Of a DNA stretch of 64,000 bases, positions 1 through 11,083 are shown in pieces (position 1 is the first letter of the stretch; each line of letters starts with the position of its first letter). Source of the DNA: Phocoena phocoena (Eukaryota; Chordata; Mammalia; Artiodactyla; Phocoenidae); contig NC_089224.1 in NCBI RefSeq assembly GCF_963924675.1, positions 68,619,464-68,683,463 on the forward strand, read 5' to 3'. A model generated the notes under the pieces. It saw only the letters and a list, made by a program, of their open reading frames with translations. It ran no database searches and was not told the origin of the DNA. Made by a program: the position numbers and the translations under genes.

Positions 1-1483
1 CCAAAGGCCTTATATTCTTCTACCAGAACAATGGGTAGATACTTGTTCTATATTGTTTTTAACCTGGGAGGGTCACTTAATTGACTCTTTACAGCTCAAA
101 GAAGATCAAACAAACAAACAAACTTCAGCTCTACCCCACACAACTGTAATATCTGGAAGCATTTACAGTAGAAAGATAAATACATAGGTACTTAGAGCAA
201 CTGGCCTTCTACTGCTCTTGTGTGTCATTTTGATCTGGCCTATAATGTCAAAATGTAACCATACAAAATAAATGATTTAGTAAGTTCAATTACTGTAGAT
301 ACCCATACTATATAATGAATAATATTTTAGATACATTCGCTAGGAAATTATTTTAGTGCTTTTTCCCCATTCAGTCATCTGAAATATCTGACCTTTGTTC
401 TATACTTTGTTCAAAGAGGAGCCACTGTTACATTACATGACCAGAGAATTAGAAGCAGAGTGGTACATAGCCTCTCCCTAGTTTGGGAATTGCACCCACT
501 GTACTGTTTCTGATCTACTGAGTTATAAAAATTCAGAAAACTATTTTTATCTTCAATGAAATCTCATTATGTACCAACAATGAAATCAGCTCTTGAATTT
601 AAAATTTTAGTTTATGGAGTATGTTGCATCACAGTCAATATTTACATGTGGCACAGTTGCAGAAGGAAATTACTCAAACCAAAGCTATCCATCAGGAAAA
701 GGGAGATTCCTGTAATAACTATATTATGTTAATAAGATTTACCAAGTAGAAGAAGAGAATTGTGTTTCACCAGATAGGGAAATAAAATGCATTTGGTTTT
801 ATGACTTTCTTATCATTTAATTTTTCGATGAATGTCTAATTCAAATTTTCGCTATATTTATGGGCATCATTTTCAGCAGTACTCACTCTAGCTGTTTGAA
901 CTGAGTGATCCTGGATTTCCCAGAAGCTGTAAATGCCAATAATTAAAATATTTCTAATAATGATAGTTGTTGTCTTGGAGGGAGTTATCCCTGATTCTAG
1001 GCCTATTTTGGATACCTAGGTGACATGGAGTTGGATGACACTCTTTTCCCCTAGAAAGTATATCTTTGTAATTACTGATTCCAAAAGTGTTGAGAAACTT
1101 TATGAAAAAAAAAAAATAAACAACTTAAGTGTGGTTCACAGTTCAGATGTTCACAGGTATGTCTGGTGGATTTGAGGTTGGAGTGTGCATGTGTTAGAGG
1201 CGGGGGCACACGTCGATAATTTTATGAAGCCAGGTGGAGTCCTGGTAAAGAATTCACCATAAGGAAAATGTTCAGCCGAACAAGTCAGGCTCAAGTACCT
1301 GCCAAATGTCAGAAGGTCCATGAGAGTGAAAGAGGTGTTAGAATGTGTCAGCTGATACTAGAAATCAGTCCTAATGAAACCATTCTGTGTGTCAGTCCAA
1401 GGAGAAAGAAAACAAAAAACCAAAAACGTCATCTCACTTCTTTGCAACCCTGAGCCCCAGGACCCTGCTGCTTTTCACCTCCA
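1..1483. other. Unique AT-rich sequence, no gene seen
   Basis: I see no coding exon, RNA gene or recognisable interspersed repeat here. There is a short (CAAA)n run at 106-123 and an A-run near 1105-1117. The open frames at 1268-1453 and 1374-1607 overlap each other in different frames and have no recognisable domain. Confidence 0.6.
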
Positions 1484-1495
1484 CCCACTATTTCT

Positions 1496-1887
1496 TTCTT
1501 TCTTTTTTTTTTTTTTTAATAAGGGAAATAGAATCTTTTCTTTTTTAAAAAATTTGTTTATTTTTGGCTGCGTTAGGTCTTCGTTGTTGTGCATGGGCTT
1601 TCTCTAGTTGTGGCGAGTGGGGGCTACTCATTGTGGTGTGCAGGCTTCTCATTGCGGTGTCTTCTCGTTGCAAAGTGCGGGCTCTAGGCGCACGGCCCTC
1701 AGTAGTTGTGGCTTGCAGGCTCAGTAGTTGTGGCTCGTGGGCTCCAGAGCGCAGGCTCAGTGCACGGGCACGGGTGCATGGGCTTAGTTGTTCCACGGCA
1801 TGTGGGATCTTCCCAGACCAGGGCTCGAATCTGTGTCCCCTGCATTGGCAGGCGGATTCTTAACCACTGCACCACCAGGGAAGTCCT
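1496..1887 (-). mobile_element. CHR-1-like tRNA-derived SINE
   Basis: The element reads on the minus strand. Its tRNA-like head is at 1887 (ggacttccctggtggtgcag when complemented). It carries a B-box-like stretch (gattcgagccc in sense orientation), a long body rich in 'agttgtggc' motifs on the plus strand, and an A-rich tail seen as T-rich sequence at 1496-1560. At about 350 bp plus tail it is the longer CHR-1 type rather than the roughly 200-bp CHR-2 type. A 12-bp imperfect target duplication, cccactatttct at 1484-1495 and cccagtatttct at 1892-1903, brackets it. No function beyond retrotransposition is implied. Confidence 0.88.
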
Positions 1888-1903
1888 GCTGCCCAGTATT
1901 TCT

Positions 1904-2734
1904 GAGAGTGCCCAAAAAGGGCATCACAAACAGGGTGTATTATTCCACTTGCCACTCTCTATGAACATTACTGGCTGGGAACAATCTTGGGGTGACAAAA
2001 AACAGTGGTAGGAGCATAGTCTGCAGAGTTCTGGCATGGCCAACAGTGCCACCAGTGTTGGGATCAGTGTGCGAAGCCCAGGAATGATTTCTAAGACCTT
2101 CTTGAGCTGTTCTGACATATTGGGCAATGTGGGGATAAAGGAGCACTCTGAAAGGGTCTGGAATTCTTTCAAGAGCATATCTGAGTATAAGTGACAATGT
2201 GACATTATTTGTACCCACAAACTAAAAAAGTCACGAGACATTTGGGTGAATATTATTTATTATCATTTTATTAGTAGTTTTATGATAATCTTTGTTGGAC
2301 AGGTCTTGATAACCAAGACATGACTCAAATATAACTTCAACTCATGCCTCCTCCATTCCAAATTATGTAATAGCAATTGTGTGCACACATGCAAACACAC
2401 ACACACACATTTCCTGATTTATAACTTTGGACAGCTTTCTTCTTAAGAAGTGAGATGACATGTTTTCATGGATTGTGTCCTTTTCCTAGCCATCATGGTG
2501 TTGTACGATGACAGTTGAATACTTATAAAATAAGAGATAAACTATACCCAGTAGAAAAGCAAAGAGTTTTGATGTGAAACAAGACACAATGGAGGGAAAA
2601 TACACATAGATGTTCTAGGAAGATCATTTTAATAAAAATTGTAGATTTTAAAATATAGGGATAATTTTTCAAATACATACCATGTGTCTTCTTAGGATTC
2701 AGTAACATCAGTACAACACTTAACATTTATCTAT
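1904..2734. other. Unique sequence with an unrecognised minus-strand open frame
   Basis: A 105-codon frame runs on the minus strand from 2241 to 1924, overlapped by a 92-codon frame (2218-1940) in another register. Neither shows a domain I recognise. A short (CA)n run lies near 2393-2410. No splice context, promoter or 3' end supports a gene. Chance or an unidentified old repeat are both possible. Confidence 0.4.
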
Positions 2735-3270
2735 CATCTACTATGTGTCTGAAACTGCCAGGGCATGAGATACACAAAGACAATTAAGACAGAGACTCTG
2801 ACATTAAGGATTTCCCAACATAAAAGGGAAACATAACTGCAATAAATAATAACAATACTGTGTGACACAGAAGAAAAAGTGAGTAACTGCGTTTGAATAA
2901 GTGATTTGGGACAGCTCCTCAGAGAAAGGCTCTCTTATCCTGGGTTTGGAAGATGAGTCAGGTAAGGAAGGCCATTTCAGTTAGAGGAAACTGTGTAAAA
3001 GCAAGGTTGCATAAAACAGATTTTTAATCATTGGAAGAAAGTCTTGCAGTTTTTCCCATGGGCTATAATTCAAAGAGCCACAGGAATGCTAGTATGATAA
3101 GAATTTAGGGAGCATTTTGGAGAGTGCTGGGGATACAGATAGAGAAGTGAGCTTTAATTAAGTCAATGAGAGCTATGGTAAGGTATGGTAATGGATTTTA
3201 TATTGCAAGCAATGGGAAACCATTGAAATGTTTAAGTAAAGAGTGACATATTCAGATTCATGAATTAAAA
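2735..3270 (-). mobile_element. Antisense L2 LINE fragment
   Basis: The plus strand shows the usual order of an antisense L2 3' region. First comes a 'gggcatgagatacacaaaga' type start, then 'cctcagagaaaggctctctt', then 'gccatttcagttagaggaa', and finally 'aatgggaaaccattgaaatg' followed by 'gagtgacatattcagat'. These match, with heavy divergence, the L2 segments that in other copies read as short conserved blocks. The call is by recognition, and the edges are approximate. Confidence 0.6.
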
Positions 3271-4644
3271 AATAAAAAATAGCACTACCAGACACCCTTT
3301 CCTGCCTGGGCCCCACTTTGTGAAACCCTTTTTCATATGCTCATTTGCATGGTGCATGATCATCTTTTCTGAAATTTGTGATCATCTTAGCCCTTTGATA
3401 TTACAAATATTAATTGTTGAAAAATAGATTTTATTTCATGAGTCCATTCTTTTATTATATTGTTATAATGATTTTTGCCAAGGTAAAGATATTTTGAAGT
3501 TGAGAAGTTATGCATAGATTTTCATTTCTAAGATCATTTTTGAAACAGTGGAAACGTGACTTCTTGGTAGAATCAAGTGTTTCAGTATTTGTGGCAATAA
3601 ATGTGGTCTCTTGGTTTTTCAAATATGGTGAAGACTATTTGAAAGGAGAAGGGGTTTAGAACTTTCCATTATAGGAGGAAGATTCTAGATCTTGGTGAGT
3701 TTACTGTGACATGTGGGAATCCAGAGCCCATTTTAGTTTTAGTGTATTTTTAAACATGCTAAATTCAGGAAACAATGTTAAAGACTATGTTTTTGAAGAT
3801 GTAGCTTGCTTTATATTTAAAATACCATACAGCAAAAATAAATGGGTACTTGAAGTAAATTGGCCTAGAATCATAAATTCCTATTCTAATTCAGAATGGT
3901 TCTGATTTAGAGATAAGTAAGCTTATAAATTGTGGTTACATTGATTACCATTTTTATACTGACCACAGTTTGAATAGTGGTGTAGCAATTTTTGCCAGTA
4001 TTGTGAACAATTTAAGGCTTCAAAATATCTGTTGTGCAGTGCCTGCATTTAATGGGCATTCGATAAATATTTAGTTGCATCATAGCAGTTCTCATTGTAA
4101 TAAATCGCTTTCTTAAGCTGGTTATTTTTATTTAATATTCACAATTTTTATGCGACCTTTGGAACTTTCTCATAATGGGAAAGTAGTATAGGCAGTTATG
4201 CTTCACTGTTGTAAAGAAGATAATCCATATTTTCTCAACAGACTCTTTTCCCATCCAACGCTGTTCATGTCTCTAATCGGATTCCCTTAATGCTTCTAGA
4301 ACACATTTGGTTCCACCTTTAGTTTAACAAACATTTATCCAGCCACTACTTCGTACAAGGCACTGAGACATATGCAAAGAACACATTAGTCAGCACTGGT
4401 TTTATCATTCTGTATGGATAGGTTCCAGTTGCTTAATATGTGAGTCCAGAGTCTTCCATTATCTGGGAGCAGAGCTCATTTTTTTCTCATCCTCTTCCTT
4501 TTCTTTTCCCCTGCACCATCTTTTAACAAATTCTTGTATACTTAATTCCAATTTCTTATCAACAAATTGCAAGTCACTTTTACTGAGAACACTTAGAAAT
4601 CAGAAGTAACTGAGGGTTAGGAAAAGAGAAATGAGAAAAGTTAA
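3271..4644. other. Unique AT-rich sequence, no gene seen
   Basis: No recognisable gene or repeat of size. An octamer-like ATTTGCAT occurs at 3343-3350 and an L2/MIR-like tail (cattcgataaatatttag) near 4057-4074. Both are too short to call. Confidence 0.5.
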
Positions 4645-4813
4645 ATGGTGGTTCAGCTTAGTAGCTAAGAGGTCTGGCTCGGGTGTCAGACTTGGGTTCA
4701 GATTCTCCCCTTATCACGCACTAGTGTGTGACCTTGGATGAGGTACTAGACATCTAGAAATCTTTATTTCCTTATCCATAAAATGAGGCTAATACTAACA
4801 TCTATCTCATAAG
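4645..4813 (+). mobile_element. MIR SINE
   Basis: The order of blocks is that of a sense MIR: 'tagtagctaagaggtctggc', 'gggttcagattctcccc', the core 'gtgtgtgaccttgga', then 'tttccttatccataaaatga' and 'tctcataag'. The tRNA-like head and core are both present. Confidence 0.8.
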
Positions 4814-6464
4814 CTGAAACAGCAACCTCTGCCTTCATACCACATTCTTTTCTTTATTAAAATGGTGAGAACTTAGATGTGTTTCAGAAGATCCTTTAGC
4901 CAGAATAACTTCTGGAATAGCCCATAATATATTAACATGTATATTAGAAAAAAGGCTTGAAAAAATTGCTCCTCAGTTGTGCAAAATAGGCTAATGTATG
5001 GAGAGCCTTTTGAACATCCACTTTTAAATCTCTGTGTCCCTGAAATTATAGTGTAAACTGAGATGATAGGCGTTAGAGCTCTAAATTGTAAAAATCAGAA
5101 AGGACCAGACACTTTTAAACAATGCCACTTATTAACATGCATGCTCTTTGCAATAAAGCTAATAATATTATAATTTATAGTTTATAAATTCAAATTTTAA
5201 ACTACAGTTTATAATTTTCATATTGAAACTTAGAGAAAGTGCTCTTCTGAAAAGTTCATAGTAAGTGAGGGATGAAAGAATGAAATTAATTGTATAGTAT
5301 CCAATCTTATTAACTTAAGATGCCAAATGGCATTTATTTCATGTGCTGTCTTTATTTTAGTAATGGTTAAAAAAAGTCTGTGAGAGCTTCTGAGAGTTAT
5401 CCACTAGCTCGTGTTCCCAACAGATAGATTTCTTCAATAAGGTCTCAATTTCCACCTCTATTACTACATTCTTTTATGAAGGAAGCTTGAAGAAATTAAT
5501 TCTTGTCCTTGGACGTGGAAGAGGACGCTGTTCTGCTTTTTGTAGGAGGTATTATTATGTGTATTTTGGCACATTTCCCAAATATTCAGTAGGCATGAGT
5601 GGCCACACAAATGAACATATACATATGTCTAGTAATCACTTAAAAGCCACACCTACAAGCTTCTAATGCCTGATGTTTACAAACAGCAGGTAGAAAGAGG
5701 CTGTGTACAAAAAAATACATGCACTTCAATGTTTATTTCATCTGCTTGAAATTAAGCTTATTATATCTATAACATAGCATGAAGTATGTCAACTATTTTG
5801 AACTTAATATTGTGCATAATATATTCATAAGCATTATAATTTTTTAGCATTTAGTTAGTTTTAGATGAGAGGTTAAAAGCTTTAGGATGCACAAAAAATG
5901 GTTAACGTTCTGTAAGAACTCTGGGAAATGATTGAAGACATGCCAGTGAGAGACTGGAGGAGAGAGCAAATAGCCTAGGATACAAAACCAGAACAAAGAA
6001 CATAGGAACAAGAGAAAATTGATTAGAAAAGGCATTGGTGGGGGAAGCAAACAATATGGGAATTATTAAACCAAAGCATCAAGTAACCAAAAGCTATAAT
6101 CAAAGTAGAAGTTTGCAGTTCAAATATGTATTATGCCTGTAAGAAGTGTAATAGATATTAGGGCCCTGAGTATAATGCATCAACAAATAAGATATTTTGT
6201 TTTTAATTATAAAGACCTTCAAGAATGTTATGTTAGTTATATTTCCAATAAATAATGTTACCCAAGGGTACTGGGTCTGACAATTAATTTACTTTTGAAA
6301 ACTGAGCCCTTCCTTAGTTATAGGAATAGATTGGAATGTTTCTCCTCCCCTGCTTGCAGAAACCCATGAGTTGTTCTCTTTGTGAACACTGAAAATTTAT
6401 TGTTTTAGCCAAGTGAAGGGTGTCCATTTTCGGTCAAGGAGTTACCTGGCTGGTTATCCTGAAG
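4814..6464. other. Unique AT-rich sequence, no gene seen
   Basis: No gene or clear repeat. Around 5160-5220 there are small AT-rich inverted motifs such as atttatagtttataaat. The minus-strand frame at 5844-6050 has no recognisable domain. Confidence 0.5.
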
Positions 6465-6627
6465 CAGCAGTTCTCAAAGTATGGTTAGAAGACCAGTAGC
6501 AGCAGCAGCATCACCTGAGAACTAGTAAGAAATGCAAATTCTCTGGTTCCAACCAGGTCCTACTGAATCAGAAACTCTGAGGGTGGGACCCAGACAAATC
6601 TTAAGAATCAGTGTCTTACAGGGTCAC
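6465..6627 (-). mobile_element. MER20-like hAT-Charlie DNA transposon
   Basis: It starts with a degenerate terminus (cagcagttctcaaagtatgg). MER20 hallmarks follow in order: 'cagcagcatcacctgagaac', 'agaaatgcaaattctc', 'cctactgaatcagaaactct' and 'gggtgggacccagacaa'. It is non-autonomous. The far end is eroded, so the right edge is approximate. Orientation is assigned relative to the form that ends in gagaaccactg. Confidence 0.75.
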
Positions 6628-6699
6628 ACTTACTGACTAGGTGTCAGATAAGGAAAGAACATGATGACATATGTGTGGCACATTTAAAACACTTTATGA

Positions 6700-6889
6700 A
6701 ACACCTATGAAGACCTAAATCAAAGGCCTCTCCTTTAGGAAATGTTCTCTGATCACATTAATGGAAATGAAACTGTATTTCCTCTATTCTACTGCTACAG
6801 AAATCTCCCCAGTGAGGATAGGCCCGGTTTCTTATTCATCTTTGTTTTCCTTGCAGTGCCCAGCATGTCGCCCTGTAATTGATACGTTT
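6700..6889 (+). mobile_element. L2-like 3' end, split by an L1 insertion
   Basis: Blocks such as 'ggaaatgttctctgatcac' and 'ttgcagtgcccagcatgtcg' resemble a sense L2 3' end. The expected tail (attgaatgaatgcc) resumes directly after the L1 at about 8323-8338, so the L1 seems to have landed inside it. Confidence 0.4.
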
Positions 6890-6902
6890 AAAAATTAAAA
6901 TT

Positions 6903-8309
6903 ACAGCCTCTTCAATAAATGGTGCTGGGAAAACTGGACAGGTACATGTAAAAGTATGAGATTAGATCACTCCCTAACACCATACACAAAAATAAGCTCA
7001 AAATGGATTAAAGACCTAAATGTAAGGCCAGAAACTATCAAACTCTTAGAGGAAAACATAGGAAAAACACTCTATGACATAAATCACAGCAAGATCCTTT
7101 CTGACCCACCTCCTAGAGTAATGGAAATAAAAACAAAAATAAACAAATGGGACCTAATGAAACTTCAAAGCTTTTGCACAGCAAAGGAAACCATAATCAA
7201 GACCAAAAGACAACCCTCAGAATGGGAGAAAACATTTGCAAATGAAGCAACTGACAAAGGATTAATCTCCAAAATTTACAAGCAGCTCATGCGGCTCAAT
7301 AACAAAAAAACAAACAACCCCATCCAAAAATGGGCAGAAGACCTAAATAGACATTTCTCCAAAGAAGATATACAGGTTGCCAACAAACACATGAAAGAAT
7401 GCTCAACATCATTAATCATTAGAGAAATGCAAATCAAAACTACAATGAGATATCATCTCACACCAGTCAGAATGGCCATCATCAAAAAATCTAGAAACAA
7501 TAAATGCTGGAGAGGGTGTGGAGCAAAGGGGACACTCTTGCACTGCTGGTGGGAATGAGAATTGGTTCAGCCACTATGGAGAACAGCATGGAGGTTCCTT
7601 AAAAAACTACAAATAGAATTACCATATGACCCAGCAATCCCACTACTGGGCATACACCCTGAGAAAACCAAAATTCAAAAAGAGTCATGTACCAAAATGT
7701 TCATTGCAGCTCTATTTACAATAGCCCGGAGATGGAAAGAACCTAAGCGCCCATCATCGGACGAATGGATAAAGAAGATGTGGCACATATACACAATGGA
7801 ATATTACTCAGCCTTAAAAAGAAATGAAATTGAGTTATTTGTAATGAGATGGATAGACCTAGAGTCTGTCATACAGAGTGAAGTAAGTCAGAAAGAAAAA
7901 GACAAATACCGTATGCTAACACATATATATGGAATTTAAGGAAAAAAAATGTCATGAAGAACCTAGGGATAAGACAGGAATAGAGGCGCAGACCTACTGG
8001 AGAACGGACTTGAGGATATGGGGAGGGGGAAGGGTGAGTTTTGACAGGGCGAGAGAGAGTCATGGACATATACACACTAAGAAACGTAGTAAGGTAGATA
8101 GCTAGGTGGAAGCAGCCGCAAGGCACAGGGATATTAGCTCGGGGCTTTGGGACAGCCTGGAGGGGTGGGATGGGGAGAGTGGGAGGGAGGGAGACGCAAG
8201 AGGGAAGACACATGGGAACATATGTATATGTATAGCTGATTCACTTTGTTATAAATCAGAAACTAACACACCATTGTAAAGCAATTATACCCCAATAAAG
8301 ATGTTAAAA
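6903..8309 (+). mobile_element. 5'-truncated L1 (cetartiodactyl type)
   Basis: The element holds the last part of ORF2 and a complete-looking 3' UTR ending in 'ccaataaagatgttaaaaa'. A 13-bp duplication aaaattaaaatta flanks it (6890-6902 and 8310-8322). The 3' UTR has a G-rich block at 8162-8191. The sequence is very close to the copy at 49615-50740, which points to the same young subfamily. It has no 5' UTR, ORF1, endonuclease or reverse-transcriptase domain, so it cannot move itself. Confidence 0.93.
6905..7939 (+). pseudogene. L1 ORF2 C-terminal remnant with one nonsense codon
   Basis: This frame encodes the C-terminal third of L1 ORF2p downstream of the reverse transcriptase. It can be read in one frame from the truncation point to a natural TAA at 7937-7939. 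The only break is an in-frame TGA at 7556-7558. Comparison with the related copy at 49978 shows it replaces a TGT cysteine codon, the last Cys of the CX3CX7HX4C motif (here CWRG..., then LLHCWWE followed by stop). An internal ATG at 6956 is not a natural start. The flanking reading frame is otherwise clean, which suggests a fairly recent insertion. No functional product is expected. Confidence 0.9.
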
Positions 8310-8322
8310 AAAAATTAAAATT

Positions 8323-8664
8323 AAATTGAATGAATGCCTAAGATAAACAAATGTGGGGCAACTTATTTCACTATGTTCCAATTCTTATTTTAGAGTGGAA
8401 GGAATTCAAACATGACAGTAAAGGGGGGAACAGAGCATATACTAATAAGGTAAAAAGGAGAAAAGGGAAGAGAAGAGGTATGGTGACAGCTAGACAGGAG
8501 GAAGTGTCAGGAAAAGACTGAGGGCTTTACCCTAACTTTATCCCTGAGTATTGATTTTCCTTTGACTTGCAGTACCTGCTCAAATTAGTTATTAGCTATT
8601 TCATAGAGCTGTAATAAAATTTTTTTCAATTAATTTTCAACGAAAAATTACTTAAAAATTTTTT
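8323..8664. other. Unique sequence between L1 and L2
   Basis: After the L2-like remnant tail there is AT-rich and purine-rich sequence (8400-8520) without a recognisable gene or repeat. Confidence 0.5.
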
Positions 8665-9235
8665 TGGATTCCTACTGAGTGCTGGGCACTGTGCTTGGAG
8701 CTGGTAGAACAGAAAAGGAACTCAGTCCAGTGCAGGTTCTCAACCTTAGCAGTATTGGTATTTGAGTCCGGATAAATCCTTTACTGTGGGTGCTGTCCTG
8801 TGCATTGTAGGATGTTTGGCAGCATCCCTGGGCTTTAGCCACTAGATGCCAGTAACACCCCCTCCCCAATCCTGACAATCAAAACTGTCTCCAGAAATTG
8901 CCGAATCCCACCCCCCCCCACTGAGGGACAAGATCTCCTCCAGTTAAGAACCACTGGCCTAGTGGAAGAAACAGACAAAATATAAAAGTTTCTCACACAT
9001 TGTGATAAGTGCCATGATGCTGTAGGGTTGATAGGAGTGCAGTGAAGGGGCACCTCACAAAGACTGTGTGTACGGAGGGAAATTAGGAAAGACTTAGGGC
9101 AGGTGAAGTGGCCTGGACTCTTGAAAACTGAGCAGCAGCCTGTGGGAGATGTGAAGGAGCATGAGGAGGAGGGAAAGGAGGAAAGAAGAAGAGTGAAGAG
9201 TGATGGGGAATTACTGGTCCAGGCTGAGGACGGGG
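8665..9235 (-). mobile_element. Antisense L2 LINE split by MER5A
   Basis: The left part (8665-8732) has 'tactgagtgctgggcactgt', the usual antisense L2 start. The right part (8957-9235) resumes with 'ctagtggaagaaacagacaa', 'gataagtgccatgatgctg' and later 'gaggaggaggg'. MER5A sits between them. The right edge is uncertain. Confidence 0.6.
8733..8956 (-). mobile_element. MER5A-like hAT-Charlie DNA transposon
   Basis: The ends are inverted (caggttctcaacc at the left, ttaagaaccactg at the right). The interior has MER5A landmarks in antisense: 'tcctgtgcattgtaggatgt', 'gcagcatccctgggc', 'ccactagatgccagtaac' and 'tgtctccagaaattgcc'. An 8-bp duplication with two mismatches, gtccagtg at 8725-8732 and gcctagtg at 8957-8964, fits hAT insertion into the surrounding L2. 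Confidence 0.85.
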
Positions 9236-9880
9236 AAAGAGAAAATGCACAAAGGCCTGAACCAGCATATTATATTAAAGAACCTAGAAACCAGTAAGTG
9301 CAGTGTTACTGAAGTGTGAAGTGCGAAGGGAGGAAAGGGGACTTTGCAGCCACGAGACTACAGAACACATTTTTCATAGCCCAAGGTCACTCTTCTATTA
9401 CCCTTTTCAGTGAGGTTATCATCATCCATTTTTCTCTCATCACTGCTGGGGAGCCCATTAAATACTTGCCCTGTACTTGGTTCCACCAGTTCATAGACTG
9501 TAGCATCCTTTATTTCTTCACCTAGTGCTAAAATCAGTTGAGATTTTGCAGAGTCTCAGGTGTGTTTTTCTTCAGATTTGGGACAGAAGCATTTGAAAAG
9601 ATTCATAATACTTGAAAGTAGAGAAGAAAATAGCTTTGACAATTTGTTCCTTTATTCAGCCTGAAACTTTTTATAAAGGTAAAAAATAATTTTAAGGATA
9701 AATATCGTTATCATTTTATTTGAGCTGTTTTGATTTTGGGAGCCTTTGGAAAACAGATCAGTGTCTTTTTAATGTTTATCACGATGTCTGATATACAGAA
9801 GGTGCTCAATAAATGAATGTTTATTGAAAAAATATATTTACATTTATTTTAAATAATAATAAAATTTAGGCTTTTCCACC
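9236..9880. other. Unique sequence with a short L2-like tail
   Basis: Mostly unrecognised. At 9785-9830 'cagaaggtgctcaataaatg' followed by 'aatgtttattg' looks like the 3' end of a sense L2 or MIR. No gene is supported by the small open frames here. Confidence 0.45.
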
Positions 9881-10234
9881 TGTATATACTATATACTATA
9901 TCAAAATGCCATAGACTGAATGGCTTACAAACAACAGAAATTTATTTTTCACAGTTCTGGAGGCCAAGAAGTCCAAGATCAAGGTGCCAGCAGCTTGGAT
10001 GTCTGGCGATATCCCAATTTCTGGTTCATGGATGTCCATCTTTTCGCTGTAACTTCACATGGCAGAAGGGGCAGAGGGTCTCAGGGGTCTCTTTTATAAG
10101 GCACTACTCCCACTCCTGAGGGTTCTGCTCTCATAACTTAAGCACCTCTTGAAGAACCCATTTCCTAATACTATATTAGGGATTAGGTTTCAATGTATGA
10201 ATTTTGAGGGGACACAAACATTCAGTCTATAACA
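9881..10234 (-). mobile_element. Solitary MST-type ERVL-MaLR LTR
   Basis: In antisense the LTR shows 'atgccatagactgaatggct', 'agaaatttatttttcacag', 'ttctggaggccaagaagtcc', 'gtccaagatcaaggtgccag' and 'tttataaggcactactccc'. It ends 'gacacaaacattcagtctat' plus aaca. These are the recognised blocks of the MST class of MaLR LTRs. No internal sequence lies on either side, so it is a solo LTR. It is old, with indels throughout. Confidence 0.82.
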
Positions 10235-10509
10235 CATTTCTGTAGAGCACAATACAGGATAAACTTTCCAACGATGTGATCTCGTTTGATAACTACAACA
10301 ACCCAGTGAGGTAAATAAGGAATTGTTTTTAACTCCATTACAAGTTGTGTCTTATCCTGGACCCAATATTGTCCAAGCCGTACTTTCCTACTCTACACTG
10401 AAAGAAAACTGTTAACAGAAACATTTTCTGCATTGTATAAGTGCTTGTTCTTATCGACGGAAAACAGAGAGGGTAGGCATTATAGGTACATATTTTCAAC
10501 TTTTTAAAG
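10235..10509. other. Mostly unique, with a faint MIR-like block
   Basis: At 10262-10320 'cgatgtgatctcgtttgata' and 'aacaacccagtgaggtaaat' resemble the distal part of an antisense MIR. The rest is unrecognised. Confidence 0.4.
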
Positions 10510-10655
10510 TCCTAGAATCATAAAACAATAAAGGAGGGAGGAGCCTTAGCAGTCAAACCTTTTGATTTCACAGGTGAGGAAACTGAGGCTACATAGCTAC
10601 TTAGTGTAGAGCCAGGATTATAACCTGGGTCTCTGGAGCCCTATGCTTGAGTGGG
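10510..10655 (-). mobile_element. Antisense MIR SINE
   Basis: The blocks 'agaatcataaaacaataaag', 'cacaggtgaggaaactgagg', 'agagccaggattataacctg' and 'tctctggagccctatgct' follow the order of an antisense MIR. Confidence 0.7.
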
Positions 10656-10851
10656 CACATAAGAACTTACTAATAGGTGTGTTTACCTGAAAATTCCATG
10701 TCTCTATAAGTAGCAGACCACCACACATCTGCACAACAGAAGCCCGGATTGTGGAGGTTTCTCTGTACAGTGTGGCTTCTATAAAAGGATATGTTCCAGA
10801 AGAAAGTGGGCTTCAAGGACATGAGAAACAGCATGTTCAAAAACACACACA

Positions 10852-11070
10852 GGGCTTCCCTGGTGGCGCAGTGGTTGGGAGTCCGCCTGCCGATGCAGGG
10901 GACGCGGGTTTGTGCCCCGGTCCGGGAGGATCCCACATGCCGCGGAGCGGCTGGGCCCGTGAGCCGTGGCCGCTGGGCCTGCGCGTCCGGAGCCTGTGCT
11001 CCGCAGGGGGAGAGGCCACAACGGTGAGAGGCCCGCGTATGGCAAAAAACTTAAAAAAATTAAAAAAAAA
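10852..11070 (+). mobile_element. CHR-2-like cetacean SINE
   Basis: The head 'ggcttccctggtggcgcagt' includes a recognisable A-box region, followed by a degenerate B box (gggtttgtgccc). The body is GC-rich with several CpGs and 'cggctgggcccgtgagccgt'. The tail is A-rich with a TTAAAAAAATT interruption. A perfect 13-bp duplication aaaaacacacaca (10839-10851, 11071-11083) flanks it. The retained CpGs suggest a fairly young copy. Open frames crossing it (for example 10751-11194) are products of the repeat. Confidence 0.95.
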
Positions 11071-11083
11071 AAAAACACACACA

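Noticed and set aside
1564..1863. Open frames of about 100 codons on both strands near 1.6-2.0 kb
   Set aside because: They are encoded by the CHR-1 SINE and its flank, and have no conserved protein domain.
3343..3350. Octamer ATTTGCAT as a regulatory site
   Set aside because: An 8-bp match is expected by chance in 64 kb and has no supporting neighbours.
8838..8855. CTCF-like sequence (ccactagatgccagtaac)
   Set aside because: It is the normal MER5A interior and has C in place of a key G, so it is a poor match compared with 60446-60460.
10852..10930. tRNA-gene-like A and B boxes
   Set aside because: They are the tRNA-derived head of CHR SINEs. The cloverleaf is degenerate and followed by SINE body and poly-A, so no tRNA gene is called.
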